This document shows, piece by piece, positions 31,721 through 40,506 of a stretch of 64,000 nt of DNA. The position numbers and the translations under genes were made by a program. Origin of the DNA: Xylanibacter ruminicola Ga6B6 (GTDB lineage: Bacteria > Bacteroidota > Bacteroidia > Bacteroidales > Bacteroidaceae); NCBI RefSeq assembly GCF_000687715.1, contig NZ_JHXD01000005.1, positions 62,001 to 126,000 on the forward strand, written 5' to 3'. The notes under the pieces are model-generated. The model had not been told where the DNA came from. It worked only from the letters and a program-made list of their open reading frames with translations, and made no database searches. Numbering within the stretch: the stretch's first letter is position 1; every line of letters starts with the position of its first letter.

Positions 31721-34700
31721 ATGAAGATAGAAGAACTAGAAAAGGTATATGCCAAGTTGCCACAGGTGGCGGCGCTGGCTCATGAGATAGAAAATGCGAC
31801 AACACGACGTATTTTCCTAGAGGGGCTGTTGGCCTCGAGTGCACCCATGTTGTTTGGTAGTCTGGCTGCTAAGTGCAAGTCGCCCATCCTGTTTATACTG
31901 CAGGATGCCGAGGAGGCGGGCTACTTTTATCACGACCTGACACAGCTGTTGGGTACCCGAAGGGTGCTATTCTTCCCAAGCAGCTACCGTCGTGCCATCA
32001 AGTACGGACAGCTAGATTCGGCCTCACAGATCCTTCGTACCGAGGTGATGACACAGATCGATAAATCTGTGTTCATCGTGACTTACCCTGAGGCGCTGGC
32101 CGAAATGGTGGTACCTAAGCAAACGCTGAACGACCGTACGGTGGTGATTGAGAAAGGGCAGGAGGTGCCCGTAGGCGATATTACCAAACAGTTGCGCGAG
32201 CTGGGCTTTAAGGAAGTGGATTACGTGTACGAGCCCGGACAGTTTGCGTTGCGTGGCTCTATCCTCGACGTGTACAGCTACAGCTGTGAGTACCCGTACC
32301 GTATCGACTTTTTTGGCGACGATGTAGAGAGCGTTCGTACTTTCAAGGTGGAGGATCAGCTCTCGCTTGATGCCCGTGACAGGGTAGAGATAGTGCCCGA
32401 ACTGGAGGCCGACGAGGCTGCTCAGGAGCCGTTCCTGTCGTTGTTGCCCGAGGATACCATCATTGCCACCAAGGACTATCTGTATGTGCGCGATGCTATC
32501 GACGCCGCTTTCCAGGAGGATATGCCGCTGGTAACTGGTCCACAGTTTATGCATCAGGCTGAGGGCTTCCGCAGGATAGAGTTCGGTCATCGTGCCTCGA
32601 TATCCGACTGCAGCATCATCCGATTCAACATCACCATTCAGCCTCTGTTCCACAAGAACTTCGAGATGCTGTTTCAGGCTTTCGACAACTATCTGCACAA
32701 GGGCTACCAGGTGTATATACTGGCCGACAGTGCCAAGCAGAACGAGCGCTTGAAGGATATTTTTGCACAGCGCGCCGAAAACGAGGGTGAGCATGCACAG
32801 ATACGTTTTACACCGGTTGATAAGACACTGCACGAGGGTTTTATTGACGACGACCTGAAGGTGTGCTTCTTTACCGACCACCAGATATTTGACCGTTTCC
32901 ACAAGTACAACCTGAAGAGCGACAAGGCCCGTAGCGGAAAGATGGCGCTGACGCTGAAGGAGATACAGCAGTTTGAGATTGGCGACTACGTGGTACACGT
33001 GGATCATGGTGTGGGACGATTCGGCGGACTGGTACGCATGCCGCAGGGCGATGGCTATCAGGAGATGATCAAGCTCACCTATCAGCATGGCGATGCCATC
33101 TACGTGAGCATCCACTCGCTGTATAAGGTGGCCAAATACAAGTCGCAGGATAATGGCGAGGCACCACGACTCTCGACTTTGGGTACGGGACAGTGGGAGC
33201 GCCTGAAGGAGCGCACCAAGCAGCACATTAAGGAGATAGCACGCGACCTGATAAAACTGTATGCCAAGCGTAGGAAGGAAAAGGGCTTTGCCTTTAGTCG
33301 CGACTCGTATATGCAGCACGAGCTGGAGGCATCGTTCCTGTATGAGGATACACCCGACCAGCTGAAGGCTACGCAGGATGTGAAGGCCGATATGGAGAAG
33401 GCACGACCCATGGACCGTCTGGTGTGCGGCGATGTGGGCTTTGGTAAGACCGAGGTGGCTGTACGTGCAGCCTTTAAGGCCGCTGTGGATGGTAAGCAGG
33501 TGGCTGTGCTGGTGCCTACTACGGTGCTGGCTTATCAGCACTTCCGTACGTTCAGCAACCGCCTGAAGGACATGCCTGTAACGGTGGATTACCTGACACG
33601 TGCGCGTACCACTAAGGATACCAATCGCATACAGAAAGATCTGGCCGAGGGTAAGATAGATATCATCATCGGCACGCACCGACTGATCAGCAAGAGCGTG
33701 AAGTTTAAGGACTTGGGACTGCTGATTATCGACGAGGAGCAGAAGTTCGGTGTATCAACCAAGGAAAAGCTGCGCCAGATGAAGACATCGGTAGATACGC
33801 TCACGATGAGTGCCACACCTATACCACGTACGCTGCAGTTCTCGCTGGTGGGCGCACGCGATCTGAGTGTGATACAAACGCCACCACCTAACCGCTATCC
33901 GATACAGACCGAGATTCATACCTTTAGTCCGGAGATTATTGCCGAAGCAGTGAACTACGAGATGAGCCGCAACGGACAGGTGTACTTTGTAAATAATCGC
34001 ATATCCGATTTGCAGCATATTGCCGAGATTATACAGAAGTACGTGCCCGATGCGAGAATATGTATCGGACACGGACAGATGAAGCCAGAGGAATTGGAAA
34101 AGATTATCCTCGACTTCTCGAACTACGATTACGACATACTGCTCTCGACCACCATCGTTGAGAACGGTATCGACATACCTAATGCCAATACCATCATTAT
34201 AAATGGTGCCCATAACTTCGGACTGAGCGATCTGCACCAGATGCGCGGACGTGTGGGACGTGGCAACCGCAAGGCCTTCTGCTATCTGCTGGCACCACCA
34301 CTCTCGGCATTGAACCCGGAGAGTCGCAGACGATTGGAGGCCCTAGAGAACTTCTCCGACTTAGGTTCGGGTATTAATATCGCCATGCAGGATCTGGATA
34401 TCCGTGGTGCCGGAAACCTGTTGGGTTCGGAGCAGAGCGGCTTTATTGCCGACTTGGGCTACGAGACGTACCAGAAGATATTGAGCCAAGCAATGAGTGA
34501 GCTTAAAAACGAAGAGCCCGAATTCCTAGCTTCGGCCGAATCGGCCGCTTCAGCGGCAGACTCTGCCGCTGGAAAAACTAGCCCGGCTAGCCTGGCTAGT
34601 GAGACTAGTAATATCTCCTGGGTGGATGACTGTGCGCTGGATAGCGATATCGAGATGTACTTCCCCGATCAGTATGTGCCGAGCGATTCAGAGCGTATGC

Positions 34701-35089
34701 TGCTGTATCGTGAGCTTGACAACCTGGCCAACAGTACCCAGTTGGAGTTGCAGCTGGATGCCTATCGCAAGCGTTTGGTTGACCGTTTTGGTGCCATACC
34801 TGCAGTGAGCGAGGAGCTGATTCTGGTGGTACCGCTACGTGTGGCCGGTAAGCAGCTGGGTATCGAGAAAATCATGCTGAAGCAGCAGAAGATGTTCTTC
34901 TACTTTGTGAGTCGCGACGATAGTCCTTACTTCCAGAGCGAGGCCTTTGGTAAGATACTGCAGTACGTGTCGCGCTATCCCCGTAAGTGCAACTTCCGCG
35001 AGGGTAAGGGCAAGCACTCGGTGGTGATTTCGGAAGTACCTACTGTAGCTTCTGCACTGACAGTCTGTCAGGAGATTCTGTCAATCTGA
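31721..35089 (+). CDS. mfd: transcription-repair coupling factor
   Basis: A 1122-residue ATP-dependent translocase that removes stalled RNA polymerase and recruits UvrA. The UvrB-homology region occupies the N-terminal third (including EPGQFALRGSILDVYSY). The RNA-polymerase-interacting CarD-like domain begins near FEIGDYVVHVDHGVGRFGGL. Helicase motifs include Walker A CGDVGFGKTEVA (about 569-580), DEEQ at IIDEEQKFGV, TMSATPIPRTLQ, and the QMRGRVGR motif VI, and the TRCF C-terminal domain follows. Between helicase and C-terminal domain (about residues 935-963) an Ala/Ser-rich segment (SAESAASAADSAAGKTSPAS) is encoded by stacked DNA palindromes and looks like an insertion into the usual linker. 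Confidence 0.96.
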   Translation: MKIEELEKVYAKLPQVAALAHEIENATTRRIFLEGLLASSAPMLFGSLAAKCKSPILFILQDAEEAGYFYHDLTQLLGTRRVLFFPSSYRRAIKYGQLDSASQILRTEVMTQIDKSVFIVTYPEALAEMVVPKQTLNDRTVVIEKGQEVPVGDITKQLRELGFKEVDYVYEPGQFALRGSILDVYSYSCEYPYRIDFFGDDVESVRTFKVEDQLSLDARDRVEIVPELEADEAAQEPFLSLLPEDTIIATKDYLYVRDAIDAAFQEDMPLVTGPQFMHQAEGFRRIEFGHRASISDCSIIRFNITIQPLFHKNFEMLFQAFDNYLHKGYQVYILADSAKQNERLKDIFAQRAENEGEHAQIRFTPVDKTLHEGFIDDDLKVCFFTDHQIFDRFHKYNLKSDKARSGKMALTLKEIQQFEIGDYVVHVDHGVGRFGGLVRMPQGDGYQEMIKLTYQHGDAIYVSIHSLYKVAKYKSQDNGEAPRLSTLGTGQWERLKERTKQHIKEIARDLIKLYAKRRKEKGFAFSRDSYMQHELEASFLYEDTPDQLKATQDVKADMEKARPMDRLVCGDVGFGKTEVAVRAAFKAAVDGKQVAVLVPTTVLAYQHFRTFSNRLKDMPVTVDYLTRARTTKDTNRIQKDLAEGKIDIIIGTHRLISKSVKFKDLGLLIIDEEQKFGVSTKEKLRQMKTSVDTLTMSATPIPRTLQFSLVGARDLSVIQTPPPNRYPIQTEIHTFSPEIIAEAVNYEMSRNGQVYFVNNRISDLQHIAEIIQKYVPDARICIGHGQMKPEELEKIILDFSNYDYDILLSTTIVENGIDIPNANTIIINGAHNFGLSDLHQMRGRVGRGNRKAFCYLLAPPLSALNPESRRRLEALENFSDLGSGINIAMQDLDIRGAGNLLGSEQSGFIADLGYETYQKILSQAMSELKNEEPEFLASAESAASAADSAAGKTSPASLASETSNISWVDDCALDSDIEMYFPDQYVPSDSERMLLYRELDNLANSTQLELQLDAYRKRLVDRFGAIPAVSEELILVVPLRVAGKQLGIEKIMLKQQKMFFYFVSRDDSPYFQSEAFGKILQYVSRYPRKCNFREGKGKHSVVISEVPTVASALTVCQEILSI
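34531..34609. repeat. stacked palindromes inside the mfd linker
   Basis: In about 80 bp lie TTCGGCCGAA (34531-34540), AGCGGCAGA-C-TCTGCCGCT (34552-34570), CTAGCCCGGCTAG (34578-34590), CTAGCCTGGCTAG (34587-34599, sharing one CTAG) and ACTAGT (34604-34609). All are in frame and encode a low-complexity Ala/Ser-rich linker. CTAGCCTGGCTAG occurs again in the MFS gene at 37191-37203. Confidence 0.85.
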
Positions 35090-35122
35090 CGCATAATTTG
35101 CCTCTGGTATCTGTTTTGCAAT

Positions 35123-35159
35123 CATGGCTTGTGAACGCCACTAGGCGCTCAACAACATG
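35123..35159 (+). promoter_or_regulatory. imperfect hairpin upstream of hsp20
   Basis: GAACGCC (35133-35139), loop ACTA, and GGCGCTC (35144-35150) form a 7-bp stem with one mismatch, and the outer bases CATG/CATG extend it imperfectly. It lies 33 nt after mfd and 40 nt before the hsp20 start. It could be an mfd 3' hairpin (no T-run follows) or a leader element of hsp20. Confidence 0.3.
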
Positions 35160-35199
35160 GTTTAACAATTTAAAAAAATAGAATTAGGAGGTAAAAATT

Positions 35200-35625
35200 A
35201 TGATGCCAGTAATGAGAACTAACAGTTGGATTCCAAGTGTATTTGCAGATTTGTTCGACACCGAGTATATGCCGAAAGCAAATTGCACAGCACCAGCTAT
35301 CAATGTAAAAGAAAGCGACAAGGCCTACACCGTAGAGCTTGCAGCACCGGGCATGAAGAAGGAGGATTTTAATGTTCATATTAATGATGAGGGCAACCTG
35401 ATTATTAAGATGGAACAGAAACAGGAGCACAAGGATGAGGATAAGAACATGCGCTATCTGCGCCGTGAGTTCTCGTACTCGAAGTTTGAGCAGACACTGA
35501 TACTGCCCGACGACGTGAAGAAGGAGGATATCAAGGCACGCGTAGAGAACGGTGTACTTACCGTAGAGCTGCCTAAGATAGTAGAAGAGAAGGTAAAGCT
35601 ATCGCGACAGATAGACATTGCATAA
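35200..35625 (+). CDS. small heat-shock protein Hsp20/alpha-crystallin
   Basis: A 141-residue ATP-independent holdase that binds unfolding proteins in the cytoplasm. The alpha-crystallin domain spans about residues 32-125, with YTVELAAPGMKKEDFNVHI, RYLRREFSYSKFEQTLILPDDV and the family signature ARVENGVLTVELPK. A C-terminal IXI motif (IDI) needed for oligomer contacts is present. Unlike most genes here it has a strong Shine-Dalgarno AGGAGGT (35186-35192) 7 nt before the ATG at 35200. A second ATG follows directly, at 35203. Confidence 0.95.
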   Translation: MMPVMRTNSWIPSVFADLFDTEYMPKANCTAPAINVKESDKAYTVELAAPGMKKEDFNVHINDEGNLIIKMEQKQEHKDEDKNMRYLRREFSYSKFEQTLILPDDVKKEDIKARVENGVLTVELPKIVEEKVKLSRQIDIA

Positions 35626-35685
35626 TAAAACATCGGAGAAGCGGTTAACAAATGTTAACTACTTCTTTTTTTTCGGATTATTTCT

Positions 35686-35693
35686 TATCTTTG
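35686..35693 (+). promoter_or_regulatory. -7 box of the short histidine kinase
   Basis: TATCTTTG is a full TAnnTTTG match, 26 nt before the ATG at 35720. It lies within a longer open frame (from 35618), showing that frame's upstream Met is unlikely to be used. The -33 region (T-rich) has no TTTG. Confidence 0.5.
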
Positions 35694-35719
35694 CAGTCGA
35701 AAACCTAAAATACAGCATT

Positions 35720-36547
35720 ATGAGTTGGCAATCGATTATTTTTATTCTGGTTCTGGTTTTGTTTGCAATCTGTCTTTTTTTGGTGCAGCATTATTATCAG
35801 GTGCGCCTAAGAAATGAAATAGGTCGTGCACAGCGTAGCGAGCGTATTAAAACGGTGTTTATGGCTAATGTGAGTCATGCCTTGCGTACGCCTTTGAATG
35901 CTATTATTACGGATAGTCAGAAGCTGCTGGATACTGAAGAATCTGATTCCAAGAAGCTGAATGCTGCGATGACAACCATTAACCAGAATGGTAAGCAGTT
36001 GCTGTATTTTATATCGCAGCTACTCGAACTGTCGAGCTTTGATAGTAATATGGCCACTTTTACCATGATAGAGGTGAATCTGGCCGAGCTGATGGCGTCG
36101 TATCGCCGTGAGGCTCAGCGCGACGCAGGTGCCAATGTACAAGTAGTTGTACGTTCGCCATTGTCGCCACACGCCAAGGGCATGGTAGATACCAACCTGA
36201 TGTATCAGCTGATGACACACCTGTTGCACAATGCGCTTACGCACACCCAGGAGGGTACCATTACCATCGATTATGATTATGCCGATAATGGCTTGAAGAT
36301 AGAAGTGATTGATACAGGCGACGGTGAGCCTCAGGACTTCCAGTCGAACTTCTCAACACTCATTCAGGGTAGCGATTCGCTGGCACTGTTTAATCAGCGT
36401 TCGGGTCTGGGCTTATCTATCTGCAAGTCGATTGTTGAGAGTCTGCATGGCACCATCGATCTGAAGTCGGAGAAAGGCAAGGGTACCCATGTTACGGTTT
36501 GGATACCTTGCAAGATGCGCGACATGAAGAAGGGGCTGGTACGCTAA
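35720..36547 (+). CDS. short sensor histidine kinase, no separate sensor domain
   Basis: A 275-residue kinase starting at MSWQSIIF. One N-terminal transmembrane helix is followed at once by HisKA (ANVSHALRTPLNAIITD, phospho-acceptor His in SHA) and HATPase_c (LLHNALTHTQEGTITI as N box, VIDTGDGEP as G1, SGLGLSICKSIVESL as G2). The G1 box has Glu-Pro where Gly-Ile is usual, a mild departure. With almost no extracytoplasmic loop it would sense from within the membrane or cytoplasm. No response regulator is adjacent. The start is fixed by the -7 box at 35686-35693. Confidence 0.88.
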   Translation: MSWQSIIFILVLVLFAICLFLVQHYYQVRLRNEIGRAQRSERIKTVFMANVSHALRTPLNAIITDSQKLLDTEESDSKKLNAAMTTINQNGKQLLYFISQLLELSSFDSNMATFTMIEVNLAELMASYRREAQRDAGANVQVVVRSPLSPHAKGMVDTNLMYQLMTHLLHNALTHTQEGTITIDYDYADNGLKIEVIDTGDGEPQDFQSNFSTLIQGSDSLALFNQRSGLGLSICKSIVESLHGTIDLKSEKGKGTHVTVWIPCKMRDMKKGLVR

Positions 36548-36556
36548 TCATTGATT

Positions 36557-37771
36557 TTATCGTACGGTAGGATTGAGGTTACGGCGCAGGAAGAAGGCGC
36601 GCGTAGCCAGGAAATACGTGGCTACACCCGTACCGTTAACGAGTACTACCGTCCAGAAGGCTGCGCTATAGCTAATGAGCTCGGCTACGATACCACCAGC
36701 CAGAATACCTAATCCCATACCGATATCCCACGAGATAAGGATGGTGCTGTTGGCAGTGCCACGCTGTTTGTTGGTGGCCACATTGATGGTCATATTCTGG
36801 AATGCAGGCCACATATGACCGTTGCCCAAGCCAATCAACAATGCGGAACCATAATAACCGATCATGATGGCAGTATGATTGCTGACAAAGAGTGTGGGCA
36901 TGAATATAAATATAGTGTAGCCCACTAACGAGATGACCATACCGGTGGCGGCATTATGGGTTACACGACCGTCGCGGAGGGCTTTGCTGCCCTGTAGGCG
37001 ACTAAGGATAAGACCCACCGAGCATAGCATAAAATAGGTGCCTGTGCCGCCGGTAATGCCCATTACCTCCTTACCATAAATGGCCAGGTAGTTGCTAAGC
37101 ACACCAAAGCTGAAGCCAAAAGCTACCATATTCAGGCCCAACAACCAGCCACGTGTAAGGAAGAAGCGGTCGAGCGAGAGCCTAGAGCTTCTAGCCTGGC
37201 TAGAATCTCTAGGCTTAAGCTTTACAGTACTATCAATCAGCCAGCCTGTGGTGGCCACGATGAGGGCTAACCAGAACAGGAACTCGAAGCTGTTGGTAAG
37301 CTGGTAGATGAAAATGCCGATGGTGGGCGCGATGGCCATAGCTAGATTGTTACTCAAGCCGTAATAGCCGATACCCTCGGTACGACGGCTGCTGGGCAAT
37401 ACATCGATGGCCACGGTAGAATTGGCTACGGTAAGGGCGCCGAAGGGACCTCCATGCAGTGTGCGCATAATGGTGAACAGCAGCAGGGTAGAGGCGGCCA
37501 GATAGCCGGCAAAGAAGATAGCGAACACGCCAAACGACAGCATGAGCACCGTTTTGCGCGGGAACGAATCGACTACATAGCCGCTAAACGGGCGTACCAG
37601 CAGAGCGGTGATGGTATAGCCCGAGAGCACCAGTCCTATCACGTCCTTTGTGGCCCCGAAGTGCTCGCTCAGGTAGAGCGGCAACAGCGGTGTAAGCACG
37701 TAAAAGGCGAAAAACAACGTAAAGTTGGCTGCCATCACCTTGCAGTAGTTCCTATTCCAAAGTCTCTCCAT
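36557..37771 (-). CDS. major facilitator superfamily transporter
   Basis: A 404-residue, twelve-helix MFS protein of the drug/metabolite efflux type. Loop 2-3 carries SGYVVDSFPRKTVL and helix 5 region AMAIAPTIGIFIYQL, as in DHA1-like exporters. The substrate cannot be named. The central cytoplasmic loop (KPRDSSQARSSRLSLDR) is encoded by a 35-bp near-perfect DNA palindrome (37180-37214) sharing CTAGCCTGGCTAG with mfd. It converges on the histidine kinase gene with 9 nt between. A -7 box is at 37803-37810. Confidence 0.88.
   Translation of the reverse strand: MERLWNRNYCKVMAANFTLFFAFYVLTPLLPLYLSEHFGATKDVIGLVLSGYTITALLVRPFSGYVVDSFPRKTVLMLSFGVFAIFFAGYLAASTLLLFTIMRTLHGGPFGALTVANSTVAIDVLPSSRRTEGIGYYGLSNNLAMAIAPTIGIFIYQLTNSFEFLFWLALIVATTGWLIDSTVKLKPRDSSQARSSRLSLDRFFLTRGWLLGLNMVAFGFSFGVLSNYLAIYGKEVMGITGGTGTYFMLCSVGLILSRLQGSKALRDGRVTHNAATGMVISLVGYTIFIFMPTLFVSNHTAIMIGYYGSALLIGLGNGHMWPAFQNMTINVATNKQRGTANSTILISWDIGMGLGILAGGIVAELISYSAAFWTVVLVNGTGVATYFLATRAFFLRRNLNPTVR
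37180..37214. repeat. 35-bp palindrome in the MFS gene
   Basis: GCCTAGAG (37180-37187) pairs with CTCTAGGC (37207-37214), and inside it TTCTAGCC (37189-37196) pairs with GGCTAGAA (37198-37205) around one central T. The only mismatch is 37188/37206. The core CTAGCCTGGCTAG (37191-37203) is identical to 34587-34599 in mfd. Confidence 0.9.
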
Positions 37772-37802
37772 CTTATCTTCCAGTCTTTCTGCTTATCGGG
37801 TG

Positions 37803-37810
37803 CAAAGTTA
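37803..37810 (-). promoter_or_regulatory. -7 box of the MFS gene
   Basis: The complement reads TAACTTTG, matching TAnnTTTG, 31 nt before the ATG. No -33 TTTG was found. Confidence 0.4.
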
Positions 37811-37920
37811 CGCTTTTTCGGGCGGTTATCGGCAGAACTAACGTTAACGAACTATAATGGGGCTTAACTTTTGCCCTTGGCGTACGTCTAACATCAAAAA
37901 AATCATTATCAACTATAAGT

Positions 37921-38721
37921 ATGAAACGAATTGTAATGCTTTCGGCCGTAGCCCTGCTCATGTCATCGGCAGCTATGGCTCAGACCAAAGAGGTGAAGAT
38001 TGGTGACGTAACCATGACCATCACCCCCGAAAAGGGCGCTAAAATCACGTCGCTCAAGTATCAGGATCAGGAAGTTATTTCGCAGCTCAGGTGGCCCGAA
38101 AGCTTCGGTAGTACCTTCTGGACAAGTCCGCAGAAGGAGTGGAACTGGCCTCCCGTATTCGAACTCGACAAAGGCGTGTACGAGGTGGTAGAGAAGGATG
38201 GGCATCTGGTGATGACCAGTCCGGTATCGGAGAAGTTGAAATACCGTGTGCGCAAGGACTTCAGTACCGATAAGAAGGATGGCGCCATTGTGATTACCTA
38301 CAGCATTATTAACGAGAGTGGCGAGGAAAGAAAAGTGGCTCCCTGGGAGATTACCCGTGTGCCTAATGCCGGTGTGATTAAGTTTGATGCCCCTGTGGAG
38401 AGCATCTGGCCTGCTGGCTTGATGAACTTTGAACAGAAAGACGGTGTGGCTTGCTATGCTGCCGACGAGGCCCAGCAGAACCGTAAGGTTAATGCCGATG
38501 GTAAAGGCTGGCTGAGCTACGAGAACAACGGTCTGGTTCTGACCAAGAAGTTTGCCGACCTGAAGGCTGATGAGCCTGCTCCTGGCGAGGCCGAGATTCA
38601 GGTGTACGTGAACCGTGGCAAGACCTATATAGAACTCGAGAGCCAAGGTGCTTACACAACCCTGGCTCCCGGTGCTGATCTAAGCTGGACGGTACGCTGG
38701 TACCTGCAGCCTGCTAAATAA
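37921..38721 (+). CDS. secreted DUF4380-type protein
   Basis: A 266-residue exported protein with a signal peptide ending at AAMAQ (about residue 20). The rest resembles the galactose-mutarotase-like DUF4380 fold: ITPEKGAKITSLKYQDQEV at the start, FGSTFWTSPQKEWNWPPV and APWEITRVPNAG in the middle. Members are beta-sandwich proteins of unknown activity, often found near carbohydrate genes. No adjacent carbohydrate gene exists here. It converges on lctP with an 8-bp overlap (38714-38721). Confidence 0.8.
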   Translation: MKRIVMLSAVALLMSSAAMAQTKEVKIGDVTMTITPEKGAKITSLKYQDQEVISQLRWPESFGSTFWTSPQKEWNWPPVFELDKGVYEVVEKDGHLVMTSPVSEKLKYRVRKDFSTDKKDGAIVITYSIINESGEERKVAPWEITRVPNAGVIKFDAPVESIWPAGLMNFEQKDGVACYAADEAQQNRKVNADGKGWLSYENNGLVLTKKFADLKADEPAPGEAEIQVYVNRGKTYIELESQGAYTTLAPGADLSWTVRWYLQPAK

Positions 38722-40318
38722 CGTGCAAGCCTAAGAATACCATCAGACCGTTCATCAGTATCCAGAAGATAGCGAACGGCATGGTCTTACGCATAATATC
38801 GCCATCCTGCCCCTCCATATCACATGCTGCGGTTGCGATGGCGATACTTTGTGGCGACAGCAGCTTACCGCCTTCTGAACCGGCACAGTTGGCTGCAGCA
38901 AGCCAGTTGGTCTCGCTACCACTCACACCAAAGAAGGTGCCCTGGTTAACCAAGCCTAAGTCGCTGGCGGCAGTTGCCTGTAGCTTACCAAACAGAATGT
39001 TGGCGTTGGTGGCACTACCTGTAACAAACGTACCGATAGAACCGATGAGTGGTGCAAAGAATGGGAAGGCCACGCCGGTAAGCATTACCAGACCCTTAGC
39101 GATATCGTTAGTCATACCAACATTGTTCATGAGCATAGCCATAGCTACCAGACAGCAGATGGTAACCACCGTCTTCTGCAGGTTCAGTGTGGTCTTGGCC
39201 AGCAGCTTCAGCAGTGCGCCGATGCTCATGCCCTGAATCAGACCACCAATCACGGCACCAAGGAAAATCATCAGTCCGGCATTAGAAAGCCAGCCAAACT
39301 TGAAGGTGTTGCCGATGACAGGCAGTTCGAACTTGGTAACCAGTGTGCTACCCAACAGTTCGTTAACAGGAGGCACAATCTTACTGCTAATCAGGATGAA
39401 GAAGATTATCAATCCGTAAACACTCCAGGCCTTGAGCGTTTTAATAAGACCGAAGTTCTTCTTCTCTACCTTTACCTCGTCGTTAGGATTCTCGTCGTGG
39501 ATAAACAGCTTGTTGTAGAGAAGCATGGCGGCGATGGCGGCTACCGAACCAAGGATGGCAGGTGTCTCAGGGCCGATGAAGTGGGCACAGCAGAACTGCA
39601 CGAGAATAGAGCAAGTGCCTACAAACAGGGCAATGCTGATGTTCTTGAGAATCTTGGTCTTATCGGTAAGCATCAGGATGAGGAACGGGGTGATGTAGAA
39701 CATCAGCGACAGTTGCAGGATAATAAATGTGGCAACCTCGCAAAGCTCCTCAGGCGTAGCGGTACCGCTGGCAGCAACCTGGTTGGCCAGTGTGGTGGCG
39801 GGCAATCCTACTGCACCAAATCCTACAGCTACGGTGTTGGCTATCAAGCAGATAACAGCCGAGAACATAGGTTTGAAACCTAAGCCGATAAGGATGGCTG
39901 CCGGGATGGCCACAGCCGTACCAAAGCCTGCCATACCTTCGAGCACACCACCAAGACCCCATGTAAGCAGCAGTACCAGCAGACCTTTATCCGAGGTCAT
40001 CTGGATAAACTGCGTTTTAATCGTCTCAATCTCCTTGGTTTCGCAAAGGATGTTATAACTAAAAATCGCACATATAATAATAAGTATTATAGGGAAGCAG
40101 GCCTTGAGCAGTCCCTCGACTACCGACCATAGCGTGATGCCAACAATGCTTGCCTGTGCATACTTCTCGGGCACAATGCCTAAGGCAGGTGCTGCGAACA
40201 GTGCCAATACAACGGTTACAATCAGCGTAACGATAGCGCTCTTGTAGCCAGATACCTTGAAACCCATCATTAAAACAATGAGTAACAGAATAGGGATAGC
40301 GGATACTAATGCTGACAT
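38714..40318 (-). CDS. lctP: L-lactate permease, LctP/LldP family
   Basis: A 534-residue polytopic inner-membrane transporter of the lactate permease family, which moves lactate or glycolate with protons. The family stretches GGVLEGMAGFGTAVAIPAA and VAVGFGAVGLPATTLANQ are present, as is the C-terminal GVSGSETNWLAAANCAGSEGGKLLSPQSIAIA. It is divergent from the D-lactate dehydrogenase gene, with a -7 box at 40360-40367. The two would form a lactate uptake and oxidation unit; direction of transport in vivo is inference. Confidence 0.94.
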   Translation of the reverse strand: MSALVSAIPILLLIVLMMGFKVSGYKSAIVTLIVTVVLALFAAPALGIVPEKYAQASIVGITLWSVVEGLLKACFPIILIIICAIFSYNILCETKEIETIKTQFIQMTSDKGLLVLLLTWGLGGVLEGMAGFGTAVAIPAAILIGLGFKPMFSAVICLIANTVAVGFGAVGLPATTLANQVAASGTATPEELCEVATFIILQLSLMFYITPFLILMLTDKTKILKNISIALFVGTCSILVQFCCAHFIGPETPAILGSVAAIAAMLLYNKLFIHDENPNDEVKVEKKNFGLIKTLKAWSVYGLIIFFILISSKIVPPVNELLGSTLVTKFELPVIGNTFKFGWLSNAGLMIFLGAVIGGLIQGMSIGALLKLLAKTTLNLQKTVVTICCLVAMAMLMNNVGMTNDIAKGLVMLTGVAFPFFAPLIGSIGTFVTGSATNANILFGKLQATAASDLGLVNQGTFFGVSGSETNWLAAANCAGSEGGKLLSPQSIAIATAACDMEGQDGDIMRKTMPFAIFWILMNGLMVFLGLHVI

Positions 40319-40359
40319 AGGATTTTAGTGTTAGTGAATATTTATATAAGTTCTGCCGA

Positions 40360-40367
40360 CAAATATA
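40360..40367 (-). promoter_or_regulatory. -7 box of lctP
   Basis: The complement reads TATATTTG, matching TAnnTTTG, 41 nt before the lctP ATG. The -33 site is not recognisable. Confidence 0.45.
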
Positions 40368-40461
40368 CGAAAACTTTTGATACGTACCACGATTTTTTTT
40401 GTGAAAAAATCAAAAGAGTCAAAAAAACATTGAAAAAGTGTGATGATATCGAAAAATTTTG

Positions 40462-40469
40462 TATATTTG
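40462..40469 (+). promoter_or_regulatory. -7 box of the D-lactate dehydrogenase gene
   Basis: TATATTTG matches TAnnTTTG, 37 nt before the ATG at 40507, and lies inside a longer open frame starting at 40459, which is thereby disfavoured. There is no TTTG at -33. The same TATATTTG octamer is used by the divergent lctP. Confidence 0.5.
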
Positions 40470-40506
40470 CTCACAAAAATCGAGTATAACTAAACCCAAG
40501 AGCCCT

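Noticed and set aside
32024..33679. A 551-codon open frame on the minus strand opposite mfd
   Set aside because: It is antisense to conserved Mfd motifs, has no recognisable domain or start context, and its composition follows from the codon pattern of mfd.
34531..34609. Insertion sequence ends in mfd
   Set aside because: No transposase, target duplication or disruption of frame was seen; the palindromes are too short and stacked.
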